A DNA stretch of 64,000 bases from Microbacterium esteraromaticum (GTDB lineage Bacteria > Actinomycetota > Actinomycetes > Actinomycetales > Microbacteriaceae): positions 2,356,001 to 2,420,000 of the forward strand of contig NZ_CP118100.1 of NCBI RefSeq assembly GCF_028747645.1. The letters are read 5' to 3'. Positions 31,308 to 41,364 of this stretch are shown one piece after another. Position 1 is the first letter of the stretch, and each line of letters begins with the position of its first letter. The notes under the pieces were generated by a model. That model searched no databases and was not told the origin of the DNA. It was given only the letters and a program-made list of their open reading frames with translations. The position numbers and the translations under genes are program-made.

Positions 31308-33023
31308 ATGGCAAACGGATCCGATGCCGTCACCCAGTGGTGGCGGCGAATCAGCCTGCGGGCGAAGGTCACCGGCGTCACCGTCGCGGTGCTCGCCCTG
31401 GGCCTGGTGATCGCCGGAATCGGCACCGTTCCCATCCTGCGCACGGCGATGATCGACAACATCGACGCGCAGTTGCCCGCGCTGGCGACCACCGGGCAGG
31501 CCGAGCGCTTCTTCGACGTGTCGGCGGGCGACGGCGGCTTGATCTTCGATCCCGCGGCGGACGCGCCGCGGGCGACGGACTTCGTGGTCGCGTTTTACCA
31601 GACCGATGGCACGATGATCGCCGAGGCCGGCGGTCACTCCGCAGAACGTCGCCCCGTCTTTCCCGAGACTCTCACCCTTCAGCAGGCGAAGGCCCGAGAA
31701 GACCAGGTCATCCCCCTGAGCGGGCCCGACGGGCTGCAGTTCCATGCCGCGGTCTCGCCGCAGCCCGCGCAGAGCGCGCCGAACAACCTGTATGTGCAGG
31801 TCGTCGCGCTGCCCTTGGAAGAGGCCGACCGGATCGTCGGCACCTACTCGGCCGTGTACACGACCGTCGCGCTTGTCACGATCCTGCTGGCGGCATTGCT
31901 CACGCGCGTGCTGGTGACGCTGACGTTTCGGCGCCTGGGCCACGTCGAGTCCACGGCCATGGCCATCGCCGCCGGAGACTTCAGCCAACGACTCACCGAC
32001 CTCGAGCCGACCACCGAGGTCGGACGCCTCAATGCGGCCATCAACACCATGCTCGACCGCGTCGACAGGTCGATCGCCCAGCGCGATCGCACCGTGCAGA
32101 ACATGCGCCGCTTCATCGGCGATGCGAGCCATGAACTGCGCACTCCGCTCGTGAGCGTGCGCGGGTACGCCGAGCTGTACCGCATGGGCGCCATCCACGG
32201 CGATGAAGACACCGCGCGGGCAATGGAGCGCATTGAGAAAGAGGCGATCCGCATGGGCGTCCTGGTCGAGGACCTCCTCGCCCTGGCTCGTCTCGACGAG
32301 GAACGCTCGCGGGAGCTGCAGATCGAACCACTCGATCTGCGTCCGATCGCTCGTGACGCTGCTCTCGACGTGCGCGTCGCCGCCCCCGGTCGCACGGTCA
32401 CAGTGATCGACACCACCGCCGACGGCCCCGTCGAACCGCACCTGCACGCACCGGTGAGCCCCGCTCCGACCAAGCCGACCCCCGCACCGGGGCGCGCCGG
32501 CGGGCCGCTGTCTCGGCTGCGACGCCGCCCCAAGCCCTCCCCGACCGAGCAGGTGCCGTCGATCGACTTCACCGAAGCGACCGATGCCCCCGTGCGCACG
32601 CCCCCGATCGTGATGGGCGAGGACAACAAGGTGCGGCAGGTCGTGACGAACCTGCTCGGCAACGCGCGCCGCTTCTCGCCGGAAGACGCGCCGATCGAGA
32701 TCGTCGTCGGTGCTGACCGGCGCCGCGGCGTCGGTACGATCGCGATCGTCGATCACGGCGATGGCATCCCCCCGCAGATTCGTGAGCACATCTTCGAACG
32801 GTTCTGGCGCGCCGACACCTCGCGAGCCCGTGAGACCGGCGGTGCCGGTCTGGGACTCGCGATCGTGGCGTCCATCATCGAATCGCTGCACGGCTCGGTG
32901 CGGGTGGATGAGACCCCCGGTGGCGGCGCGACCTTCGTGGTATCGCTTCCGCTGGCCTCGCCCCAGGCGACGCCGGCGCACCTGCTCGAAGAGACGCAGC
33001 CGATTCAGCGCCTCGACCTCTGA
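31308..33023 (+). CDS. HAMP sensor histidine kinase with a Pro-rich insertion
   Basis: 571-residue membrane kinase. TM1 (about 18-42), an extracellular sensor region (about 43-182), TM2 (about 183-205 'TTVALVTILLAALLTRVLV'), HAMP (206-260), HisKA with phospho-His in 'IGDASHELRTPLVSVRGYA', and HATPase_c with N box 'NLLGNARRF', 'DHGDGIP' and 'GGAGLGLAIVAS'. Between HisKA and the ATPase domain is an unusual ~70-residue Pro/Arg-rich linker ('PTKPTPAPGRAGGPLSRLRR'). It phosphorylates the regulator just upstream. Confidence 0.94.
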   Translation: MANGSDAVTQWWRRISLRAKVTGVTVAVLALGLVIAGIGTVPILRTAMIDNIDAQLPALATTGQAERFFDVSAGDGGLIFDPAADAPRATDFVVAFYQTDGTMIAEAGGHSAERRPVFPETLTLQQAKAREDQVIPLSGPDGLQFHAAVSPQPAQSAPNNLYVQVVALPLEEADRIVGTYSAVYTTVALVTILLAALLTRVLVTLTFRRLGHVESTAMAIAAGDFSQRLTDLEPTTEVGRLNAAINTMLDRVDRSIAQRDRTVQNMRRFIGDASHELRTPLVSVRGYAELYRMGAIHGDEDTARAMERIEKEAIRMGVLVEDLLALARLDEERSRELQIEPLDLRPIARDAALDVRVAAPGRTVTVIDTTADGPVEPHLHAPVSPAPTKPTPAPGRAGGPLSRLRRRPKPSPTEQVPSIDFTEATDAPVRTPPIVMGEDNKVRQVVTNLLGNARRFSPEDAPIEIVVGADRRRGVGTIAIVDHGDGIPPQIREHIFERFWRADTSRARETGGAGLGLAIVASIIESLHGSVRVDETPGGGATFVVSLPLASPQATPAHLLEETQPIQRLDL

Positions 33024-33137
33024 CGGTTCGCCGTGCACAATCGGCGGATGCCGGGAGTTGTGCACAGCTCCCGGGAACGGCACCTCTCGGCCCTGCCGCG
33101 CGCTTCTAAAGTCAGAAGCCCGTTGAGAGGAGAACCC

Positions 33138-33425
33138 ATGTCCGTCTTCACCGTCGACACCGATGCGGTCAACGCCGCACACGGAGCCGCCCGCGCCACC
33201 ATGGAGCGTCTGCAGAGCGAGTCCACCGCGCTGATGGCGCAACTGACTCAGCTGCAGTCCACCTGGACCGGCACCGCGGCCAACGCCTTCCAGCAGTGCG
33301 GCGAGCAGTGGCGCGGCGCACAGATGCACGTCGAGCAGGTGCTCGCGTCGATCAGCACCGCGCTCGGGTCGGCCGCCAGCCAATACGCCGAGGCGGACCA
33401 GTACTCGGCGAGCCTGTTCCGCTGA
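33138..33425 (+). CDS. WXG100-family protein (orphan)
   Basis: 95 residues, two predicted helices joined by the WxG turn 'QSTWTGTAANAFQQC' (W-T-G). This matches ESAT-6/WXG100 substrates of type VII secretion. The C-terminus ends 'SQYAEADQYSASLFR' and carries a Y-x-x-x-D/E-like signal ('YAEAD'). The start ATG follows GAGAGGAGAACCC. No EccC-type ATPase or partner gene is adjacent, so the secretion system, if any, is encoded elsewhere. A terminator follows. Confidence 0.88.
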   Translation: MSVFTVDTDAVNAAHGAARATMERLQSESTALMAQLTQLQSTWTGTAANAFQQCGEQWRGAQMHVEQVLASISTALGSAASQYAEADQYSASLFR

Positions 33426-33459
33426 GGCCCGTTTCAGCGGCCGGCGGGCCCGACACGCA

Positions 33460-33489
33460 GAACGCCCCCTGCACACGCAGGGGGCGTTC
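33460..33489. terminator. Terminator between WXG100 gene and groEL
   Basis: Perfect 13-bp stem GAACGCCCCCTGC (33460-33472) with its complement (33477-33489), ACAC loop, followed by TGTCT. It serves both converging genes. Confidence 0.82.
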
Positions 33490-33521
33490 TGTCTGAGCCG
33501 ATGGGCCCTGATCAGATCAGA

Positions 33522-35174
<1,653 letters not shown>

Positions 35175-35201
35175 TTAGCACTCAGAGTACGCGAGTGCTA
35201 A
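35175..35201. promoter_or_regulatory. CIRCE operator (HrcA binding site)
   Basis: Exact TTAGCACTC (35175-35183), 9-bp spacer, GAGTGCTAA (35193-35201), 37 bp before the groEL start. This is the consensus CIRCE element; HrcA bound here represses groEL at normal temperature. Confidence 0.95.
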
Positions 35202-35265
35202 CACCCAGTTTGGCACTCGACCCATGAGAGTGCAAGCCGCGTGGCGCCGGTGCGTCCGGCACGGA

Positions 35266-35859
35266 TCATTCGGCGGGAGAGTCTTCGGATTCGTTGGTCG
35301 ACGGGGCCCCGCCGCTCACGCGGTCCGTTCCCAACACGACCGTCAGCTGTGGGTGTTCACTGTCGTTGAAGTCCGCGTAGAAGTCGCTCTGCTGCACGGC
35401 AGCACCGCCGATCACCTCGGCCACGCCGAGCGCGGCCGCCTCGTCGGTGTCGTCGACGTAGAACACCGTCGTGGTCTCGAACTCTTCGCTGGCCCTGTCG
35501 CTGCCGAACACGTCGCCCTGCGCCCAGCCCTGCGCCTGCAGCGTCTCCTCGGCCTCGGCGACGAGCCCCTCTTGCGAGGTCGCGTTGAGGATCAGCACAC
35601 GGTACGACGTGTCGATCTCGGCCGCTGTCCCTTCCTCGCTCTGCGACGCGGAAGGCGAGGAATCCCCCGACCCGAACGAGATGCGATCCATCATGACGAG
35701 GGCTGCGAAGATACCGGCGACGATGAGCACGAGAGCGACGGCCGCTGACCAGAGCAGCACGACCAGCGCATTCATACCGGGCTGCTCGGCGCGGTGGGCG
35801 CCGACGCGCCCCGAGCCGCGGGGGATGTCGTCGAAACGATCGTGGGGCTGCTGTGACAC
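35266..35859 (-). CDS. Membrane-anchored LytR C-terminal-domain protein
   Basis: 197 residues from GTG 35859 (GTG TCA CAG CAG CCC). A cytosolic basic N-terminus, one transmembrane helix (about 31-55 'LVVLLWSAAVALVLIVAGIF'), a Ser/Glu-rich spacer, and an extracellular LytR_C domain (about 82-180; 'YRVLILNATSQEGLVAEAEE', 'TTTVFYVDDTDEAAALGVAE'). LytR_C domains are found in cell-wall proteins and stand-alone anchored forms; exact function is unknown. It ends 64 bp upstream of the CIRCE element. Confidence 0.85.
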   Translation of the reverse strand: MSQQPHDRFDDIPRGSGRVGAHRAEQPGMNALVVLLWSAAVALVLIVAGIFAALVMMDRISFGSGDSSPSASQSEEGTAAEIDTSYRVLILNATSQEGLVAEAEETLQAQGWAQGDVFGSDRASEEFETTTVFYVDDTDEAAALGVAEVIGGAAVQQSDFYADFNDSEHPQLTVVLGTDRVSGGAPSTNESEDSPAE

Positions 35860-35920
35860 CCCTTGATGCTAGCGGGCGGTTCCCGTGAATCCCCAGCGAG
35901 CGCCGGGCTCGACGTCGGTG

Positions 35921-36178
35921 TCAGCCGACGAAGCCCCGCATCCGAGACGAGCGCTGCGCGCTGCGGGCGTCCCGTAGCCGACGGAGCCGCCGCACCAGCA
36001 GCGGGTCGAACTGCAGCGCCTGCTCGGTCTCGATGAGCCGGCCGAGCAGTTGGTAGTAGCGTGCGGGGCTCATACCCAACTGCGTACGGATCGTCTCCTC
36101 TTTCATGCCGCCGTGCCGCGGCCAGGCCGCTTCCAGCGTCAGGATCGCGCGGTCGCGATCAGAGAGGTCTCCGAGCAT
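35921..36178 (-). CDS. DUF3263 protein
   Basis: 85 residues. 'DRDRAILTLEAAWPRHGGMK' and 'RTQLGMSPARYYQLLGRLIE' give a helix-turn-helix-like helical protein typical of DUF3263, an actinobacterial family of unknown role that may bind DNA. The C-terminus is Arg-rich. It follows the DUF2332 gene by 9 bp on the same strand and precedes the LytR_C gene. Confidence 0.88.
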   Translation of the reverse strand: MLGDLSDRDRAILTLEAAWPRHGGMKEETIRTQLGMSPARYYQLLGRLIETEQALQFDPLLVRRLRRLRDARSAQRSSRMRGFVG

Positions 36179-36187
36179 GGTTTCAGG

Positions 36188-37180
36188 CTACGTCGCATCC
36201 GTCCCACCATCGGCACGCCACTCCCACCAGCGCCCGAGTGGATCGGCATCGGCACACACCCGCCCATCCAGCGCCACCGCGAACCCGCGGAAGTCCTCCA
36301 CCCTGATCGGCGGTTCCCAACCGTCGTGCAGACCGGGCTGGTCGATCGTGATCCATCGGGCATCCATCCCGCGGATGCGATCGATCAGCGTCTCCCGCTC
36401 GGCGCGGGGAAGGTAGACCAGCATGCCCGGGGTGCTGATGACCAGCGTCGCGTCGGGCGGCGCGGCGGATGCCAGTTGCTCGAGCCGCTCGATCGCGTCG
36501 CCAGCCACGAGCAGCGGCGGGTCGGCTGCGACGATGTCGATGGCCGCGGCAATACGGGCGGCGCGCTCGTGCTCCCCCGGCCAGATCAGGGCATCCATCC
36601 ACGCCCGGTCCTCGGGGTCGCGCACGTCGATCGGGGCGAGGTCGATGCCCGCGCGCCAGACGATCCGTGGCATCCGCAGCGGCGGGAGCGGACCGCGCAC
36701 GACGCTGGTCAGTACGACCGATGACGGCCCGCCGTCGGGGTCGAGGCGCATGCGTTGCGCGCCGTCGCCATCCACGTACCGGTAGGAGTACCGATCGGGG
36801 TAGAGGCACAGCCCGGCCGCAGCCCCCAGTTCGAGCAGGGCGATGGGGCCCTCGATCGCGCTGAGCGCGGGCAGCAGCGCGGCCAGACGCAAGGGCTCGT
36901 TCGCCTGCACCGTACGGCGTTCGCATTCGGCGACCACGTCGTCGGCGTGCGCGAGCACGAACTGGCGCCAGGCCACGTAGCCGCCGAGGGGCGCGCCGAG
37001 CAGGCGGGTGACGGCGAACACCAGAGGTGGCTGCCGATGCTGCGGATCGATCCGGGTGAGAAGCCGCTGCATCTGCGCATCCGACGCGATCCCTGTTGCC
37101 CACTCGGCGTACATCTCGCTGCGGCCCGGGGCCTCGACCTGGGCGAATCGGTCGAAGCGTTCACGCACAGCATCCGTCAC
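36188..37180 (-). CDS. DUF2332 protein
   Basis: 330 residues from GTG 37180 with GAAAGG just upstream; the frame's earlier ATG at 37228 has no such site. '[20 protein letters not shown]' resembles a methyltransferase SAM-binding loop (E-x-G-x-x-x-G), and '[18 protein letters not shown]' a following strand, so a Rossmann-type fold is likely. DUF2332 is common in actinobacteria and has no assigned function. Confidence 0.87.
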   Translation of the reverse strand: MTDAVRERFDRFAQVEAPGRSEMYAEWATGIASDAQMQRLLTRIDPQHRQPPLVFAVTRLLGAPLGGYVAWRQFVLAHADDVVAECERRTVQANEPLRLAALLPALSAIEGPIALLELGAAAGLCLYPDRYSYRYVDGDGAQRMRLDPDGGPSSVVLTSVVRGPLPPLRMPRIVWRAGIDLAPIDVRDPEDRAWMDALIWPGEHERAARIAAAIDIVAADPPLLVAGDAIERLEQLASAAPPDATLVISTPGMLVYLPRAERETLIDRIRGMDARWITIDQPGLHDGWEPPIRVEDFRGFAVALDGRVCADADPLGRWWEWRADGGTDAT

Positions 37181-37264
37181 CCTTTCATTCTCACCGGGAG
37201 AGGGCCGACAATGCGACACGTCGAACACGACCCCGCGCCGCCAGGAACGCGCGAGAATGGAGGC

Positions 37265-37666
37265 ATGTCGTACAGCGTGAACAAGACCGATGCCGAATGG
37301 CGGGCCGAGCTCGGCGAGGAGCAGTACGCGGTGCTGCGCAACGCCGCCACGGAACGCCCCTGGACGGGTGAGCTGCTCGATGAGAGTCGCAGCGGCCTGT
37401 ACACCTGCGGTGCGTGCGATGCGGAGCTGTTCCGCAGCGGCACCAAGTTCGACTCAGGATGCGGGTGGCCGAGCTTCTACGAGTCGGTGCGTCCCGAGGC
37501 CGTCGAACTCATCGAGGACCGCACGCTGGGCATGGTGCGCACCGAGGTGCGCTGCGCTGCGTGCGGATCGCACCTCGGGCATGTCTTCCCGGACGGATTC
37601 GGCACACCGACCGGCGACAGGTACTGCATGAACTCGGTCGCGCTGTCGTTCACGCCCGACGCATGA
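37265..37666 (+). CDS. msrB: Peptide-methionine (R)-S-oxide reductase
   Basis: 133-residue cytosolic repair enzyme that reduces methionine-R-sulfoxide in proteins, recycled by thioredoxin. Zinc cysteines occur in '[10 protein letters not shown]' and '[14 protein letters not shown]'; '[10 protein letters not shown]' and the catalytic Cys of '[10 protein letters not shown]' are conserved. The start ATG follows GGAGGC. The stop overlaps the start of the next gene (ATGA), so they are co-translated. Confidence 0.96.
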   Translation: MSYSVNKTDAEWRAELGEEQYAVLRNAATERPWTGELLDESRSGLYTCGACDAELFRSGTKFDSGCGWPSFYESVRPEAVELIEDRTLGMVRTEVRCAACGSHLGHVFPDGFGTPTGDRYCMNSVALSFTPDA

Positions 37667-38295
37667 GCGCGCGCGAAGCGGCGCTGGCGCGCACCTCCTG
37701 GTCGAAGGTCACCGAGGCGGCGCCCACGCGCGATGAGCTGGTGCCGCTGATCGAGGCCGCCGGCCGGGTCGCCGATCACTCGTCGTTGCGCCCGTGGCGG
37801 CTCATCGAGCTGCGCGGAGACGATCGTCTGACACTCGGAGCGGCGCTGGCCGAGGCGGCCGGCGACGACAAGCCGTCGACGAAACCGCTGCGCGCGTCGC
37901 TCTTGATCGCGATCGTCGCCTCATACCGCAAGACCGACAAGGTGCCTCGGTGGGAGCAAGAGGCCGTCGCCTCGGGCGTCGCACACACCCTCAGCCTGCT
38001 TCTCGATGAGGCCGGTTGGGGTGTGATCTGGCGCACGGGTGGGCTCACACGGGCGGAGGCCGTCGCGCGGGCGCACGGACTGCACGAGAACGAGGAGCTG
38101 CTGGGCTGGCTCTACGTCGGTGGGAAGCCGGAGGGCAAGAGCGCGGGACGGCGCAAGCCCGTCGACGTCGACACCGTGCTCACGCGGATGCCCGACGCTG
38201 GCCACGAAGGAGACGAACAGCCGCCCACCTCGACGGACAAGAAGAAGTCGAAGAAGAAGACGAAGAAGCACAAGAAGAAGTCGAAGAAGGACTGA
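37663..38295 (+). CDS. Nitroreductase-family protein with lysine-rich tail
   Basis: 210 residues. The body resembles FMN nitroreductases: '[20 protein letters not shown]' (FMN phosphate-binding region), '[20 protein letters not shown]' and '[14 protein letters not shown]'. The last 19 residues are nearly all lysine ('[18 protein letters not shown]'), a striking low-complexity tail. Physiological substrate is unknown. It is translationally coupled to msrB, which suggests a redox role. The gene ends 9 bp before a converging transporter gene, with no terminator between. Confidence 0.85.
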   Translation: MSAREAALARTSWSKVTEAAPTRDELVPLIEAAGRVADHSSLRPWRLIELRGDDRLTLGAALAEAAGDDKPSTKPLRASLLIAIVASYRKTDKVPRWEQEAVASGVAHTLSLLLDEAGWGVIWRTGGLTRAEAVARAHGLHENEELLGWLYVGGKPEGKSAGRRKPVDVDTVLTRMPDAGHEGDEQPPTSTDKKKSKKKTKKHKKKSKKD

Positions 38296-38304
38296 CCGCG
38301 TCGC

Positions 38305-39240
38305 TCAGCGCCGGCGGGGCAGCGCGACCACGACGGATGCCACCGCGACGACCACCATCGCGATGAGCTGCCACAGTGCGGGCGCGCCCGTGACCGGCCA
38401 GACGAGGTCGATCACGACCGATGCGACGAGCTGCCCGAGCACGCTGCCGAGTCCGAGCAGCAGCACGCCGGTGTGCGCCACGAGCCAGGCCCCGAGCAGG
38501 ATGTAGACGAAGCCGAGCAGACCGCCGACGTACAGCCAGGGTTCTGCGGGGAGCGCCGCGGGCATGCCCGTGACGGCGACACTGAGCCCCGCGGCGAGCG
38601 CCAGCACGACGGTTCCCGCGGTGAAGCTCATCAGCGTGGCCGTGATCGGCGACGCGGTCGCACGCGCGAGCCTCCCGTTCGCCCCCGACTGCCAGGCAAT
38701 GCCGGCCCCCGCGGCGAACGGCAGCAGCAGGAGCCACAGCGGGGCGCTGGCCAGTACATCGCCGCCCAGCGAAATGGCGACGGCGGCGAGCGCGAGCACT
38801 CCCCCCAGGACTCGCCCCGGCGTGACGGCGACGACACCGGAGGGCCCGAAGCCGATGCGGTCGAGCACCAGACCGTGAATGGTCTGCCCGGCCACGACGC
38901 CGACGGTGAACAGTGACACGCCAAGCACACCGGCGACAAGGCCCTGCGTCGAGACCGTGAGGGCGCCGCACGTGCCTCCGAGCAGCATCCAGAACGGGAT
39001 GGTTCGTGAGCGGATGCCCTGCCACAGGCGTCGCACGCCCGCGCGGGCCGATGGGATCAGCGGCACGACGATCAGCAGGGCGGTGAGCCCGACCGCGAAC
39101 GACACCAACCCGGCGACGATGCCATCGTCGAGCCGCACGCCGAGCACCCCGTTGATGCGCGCCTGCACAGCGGTCATGACGCCGATCGCCACGGCCCCGC
39201 CGAGGGCGATCCAGGCGGGCATGCGTCGGGTCTCGGTCAT
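38305..39240 (-). CDS. DMT-superfamily transporter, YdcZ (DUF606) type
   Basis: 311 residues with about ten hydrophobic segments, arranged as two five-helix halves. The repeated 'VQARINGVLG...GLVSFAVG' (N half) and 'WQSGANGRLARATASPITAT' (C half) motifs are typical of YdcZ/DUF606 duplicated transporters. Substrate is unknown. ATG at 39240; monocistronic. Confidence 0.9.
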   Translation of the reverse strand: MTETRRMPAWIALGGAVAIGVMTAVQARINGVLGVRLDDGIVAGLVSFAVGLTALLIVVPLIPSARAGVRRLWQGIRSRTIPFWMLLGGTCGALTVSTQGLVAGVLGVSLFTVGVVAGQTIHGLVLDRIGFGPSGVVAVTPGRVLGGVLALAAVAISLGGDVLASAPLWLLLLPFAAGAGIAWQSGANGRLARATASPITATLMSFTAGTVVLALAAGLSVAVTGMPAALPAEPWLYVGGLLGFVYILLGAWLVAHTGVLLLGLGSVLGQLVASVVIDLVWPVTGAPALWQLIAMVVVAVASVVVALPRRR

Positions 39241-39301
39241 CCTGGCAACCTTATCCGAGCCGGACGACCGGGATGTCGGATGCCCGGTCTACGCTGAGGC
39301 C

Positions 39302-39928
39302 ATGTGCGCGAGCTACGGGCTGGATCCGAGATTCGACGACAGCGAGTACCGGGCTGCGGTCGACGCGGCGGTGCTCGACGGGCTGCGTTCGTGGGCAGCG
39401 GGCAATGCAGATGAGGTGCTGCGCCCCACCGGCAAGAACCTGCGCAATCTGAACCCGATCCTCACCGGTCCCGACACGATGGAGCTGGCCTGGTGGGGAT
39501 ACCTGGTGAACGGCGCTCCGGCGAGCTTCGCGTCGATCAACACCCGCTCAGAGCGCCTCGCGGGTACCCGCGGTGCCCTCCCTGCGCGCGCGATCGTCCC
39601 TGTCTCGTACTGGCGTGAGATGGCCAAACCGTCACGCGTCTGGCAGCACTTCGCCACGGCAGAAGGGGATCTTCTGGGTCTGGCCGCGGTGACCCGCCCC
39701 GGCCGCACGGCCGACGGCGCCGACTACACCTGCTACAGCATCATCACCCAACCCGCCGCGGCGCACCTGCAGCATGTCCACGATCGCATGCCGCTCCTGA
39801 TCGCCCCGGGCTTCGCCGAGGAGTGGCTGTTGACGCCGCACCCCGGCGGCGAGATCGTCGAGGCCGCGGTCGCCGCTGCGATACCTGTCAGCGAGCGGAT
39901 CGAGATCACTCCCAACTCTTGCCTGTGA
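39302..39928 (+). CDS. SRAP/HMCES-family protein (YedK-like), DNA abasic-site crosslinker
   Basis: 208 residues. The initiator Met is followed by the catalytic Cys (MCASYGLD), which in this family forms a thiazolidine crosslink with abasic sites in single-stranded DNA. 'VSYWREMAK' (equivalent to the GFYEW Glu) and 'HVHDRMPLLIAP' (active His) are present, while the Asn-containing 'TGKNLRNLNPIL' segment differs from the usual form. TACGCT (39290-39295) lies 6 nt before the ATG, so it is probably leaderless. Confidence 0.88.
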   Translation: MCASYGLDPRFDDSEYRAAVDAAVLDGLRSWAAGNADEVLRPTGKNLRNLNPILTGPDTMELAWWGYLVNGAPASFASINTRSERLAGTRGALPARAIVPVSYWREMAKPSRVWQHFATAEGDLLGLAAVTRPGRTADGADYTCYSIITQPAAAHLQHVHDRMPLLIAPGFAEEWLLTPHPGGEIVEAAVAAAIPVSERIEITPNSCL

Positions 39929-39985
39929 TAACAAGCTGCTGCCACACTGGCCCCACCCCCGTCAATGACGACATAGGAGCAAGTG

Positions 39986-41128
39986 ATGCAGGATCGACGC
40001 CCCCCGTTCTCTCTCACCCGACGCCAATTGCTGGCAGCCGCGCCGCTGGCGGCAGCACTCCCCCTGCTGGCCACCCAGCCGGCCATCGCCGCCGGGTCAT
40101 TCCCCGAACCCGGCCCCTTCCCTCCCCGCGACGCGCTGATGACCTATGACGACGTCGTCCAGGCCCTCAGCAGCATCCAGAAGACATCGAAGGGTGCCGT
40201 GCAGGTGCACACGCTCTCCGGGCTCGGCATCTCGCCCGGGCTCAGCGAGGCCGGGCGCGAACTCTACGTCGCGACGGTCGGTACCGGACCGACTTCCGTG
40301 TGGTTGCAGGGACGCATCCACGGCAACGAACCGTACGGCCCCGACACGCTGCTCGCTATCCTCAAGGCAGCGGGTTCCAGCGGCTCCCCGCTGTGGAAGG
40401 CCGTGCGAGAGAACCTCACGCTGCATGTGATCCCGATGTACAACCCCGACGGTTCGGAGCTGTACATTCGGCACACGGTGCTGCAGGACGGCAGCGAGCG
40501 GCGTATCGACCTCAACCGGGACTGGTCGCCGGCCGGCTTCGCCGCCAAGGAATCGCTCGCCTGGTACACGTACTGGACTCAGGTCAAGCCCGACGTCGGC
40601 CTCGACATCCACCACCAGGGACTCAAGTACGACGACTCCGACGAACCGATCACGATGTCGCTCGGGATCTCGCTGGCGCCCAGCGGCCCCACGCTTCCCG
40701 GCATCCTCGGAGGAGAGTACGACATCTCGACGCGCCGACTGCAGGGGCATGTGTACGACGCGCTGCAGCAGTACGGCTACATCAACATCGACCGCTACAG
40801 TGTCGGATCATACGAGATCGACATCAAGGGCGGTGTCGCTTCGGCCGTGATGCTGGGTCTGGACTACAACGGTCTCAACCCCACGGGCCACAGCCACCCG
40901 ATGGTGTTCTTCGAGACCTACGGCGGTTCCATCGGACAGAAGAGCCGAGGCAAGGCGATCAAGCAGAACGTCCAGGGCGTCGAGGCGCTGCTCGCGGGAC
41001 TGGCGGACGGCAGCATCTGGAACACCGACCCGATGATCTGGCACAACATCCCGCACGTCGATTACACCGGGTACTTCACCGATTCCGGCGCGGTAGGCGG
41101 CTGGCCGACGCAACCGCCGGTGGTCTGA
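39986..41128 (+). CDS. Secreted M14-family zinc carboxypeptidase, Tat-exported
   Basis: 380 residues. Tat signal: 'SLTRRQLLAAAPLAAALPLL' (twin Arg at residues 12-13), with probable cleavage after 'AIA'. The M14 metal site has 'LQGRIHGNEPYGPDTLLAIL' (HxxE) and the third ligand His in 'VGLDIHHQGLKYDD'; 'MYNPDGSELYIR' and 'IDLNRDW' are typical substrate-pocket segments. It would trim C-terminal residues from peptides outside the membrane. The start ATG has AGGAGC upstream. A very strong terminator follows. Confidence 0.93.
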   Translation: MQDRRPPFSLTRRQLLAAAPLAAALPLLATQPAIAAGSFPEPGPFPPRDALMTYDDVVQALSSIQKTSKGAVQVHTLSGLGISPGLSEAGRELYVATVGTGPTSVWLQGRIHGNEPYGPDTLLAILKAAGSSGSPLWKAVRENLTLHVIPMYNPDGSELYIRHTVLQDGSERRIDLNRDWSPAGFAAKESLAWYTYWTQVKPDVGLDIHHQGLKYDDSDEPITMSLGISLAPSGPTLPGILGGEYDISTRRLQGHVYDALQQYGYINIDRYSVGSYEIDIKGGVASAVMLGLDYNGLNPTGHSHPMVFFETYGGSIGQKSRGKAIKQNVQGVEALLAGLADGSIWNTDPMIWHNIPHVDYTGYFTDSGAVGGWPTQPPVV

Positions 41129-41186
41129 CCCCCGCGGACTCGACTGCGAGCTCAACGGAACACCGAACAGAGCCCCGGAAACACCG

Positions 41187-41231
41187 AGAGTCCGCACGAA
41201 CCGGCAGTGCCGGTTCGTGCGGACTCTTTTT
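41187..41231 (+). terminator. Strong terminator after the M14 peptidase
   Basis: Perfect 19-bp stem (41187-41205 with 41209-41227) closed by an AGT loop and followed by TTTT. It lies 5 bp before the 3' end of the minus-strand tRNA-Thr, so it could act on that transcript too. Confidence 0.9.
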
Positions 41232-41236
41232 CGTGG

Positions 41237-41309
41237 AGCCGACTACGGGACTCGAACCCGTAACCCCCGTATTACAAGTACGGTGCGCTACCAATTGCGC
41301 CAAGTCGGC
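41237..41309 (-). tRNA. tRNA-Thr(TGT)
   Basis: 73 nt on the minus strand. Acceptor GCCGACT pairs with AGTCGGC, the discriminator is T, anticodon stem CCGTA/TACGG encloses CTTGTAA with anticodon TGT (reads ACA). T-loop GGTTCGAGTCC is present. CCA is not encoded. Confidence 0.96.
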
Positions 41310-41364
41310 GGACAGGTGACCGTGACAAGCATAGCCACCACGGGGCGAGTAGCCGCATCCGGCG

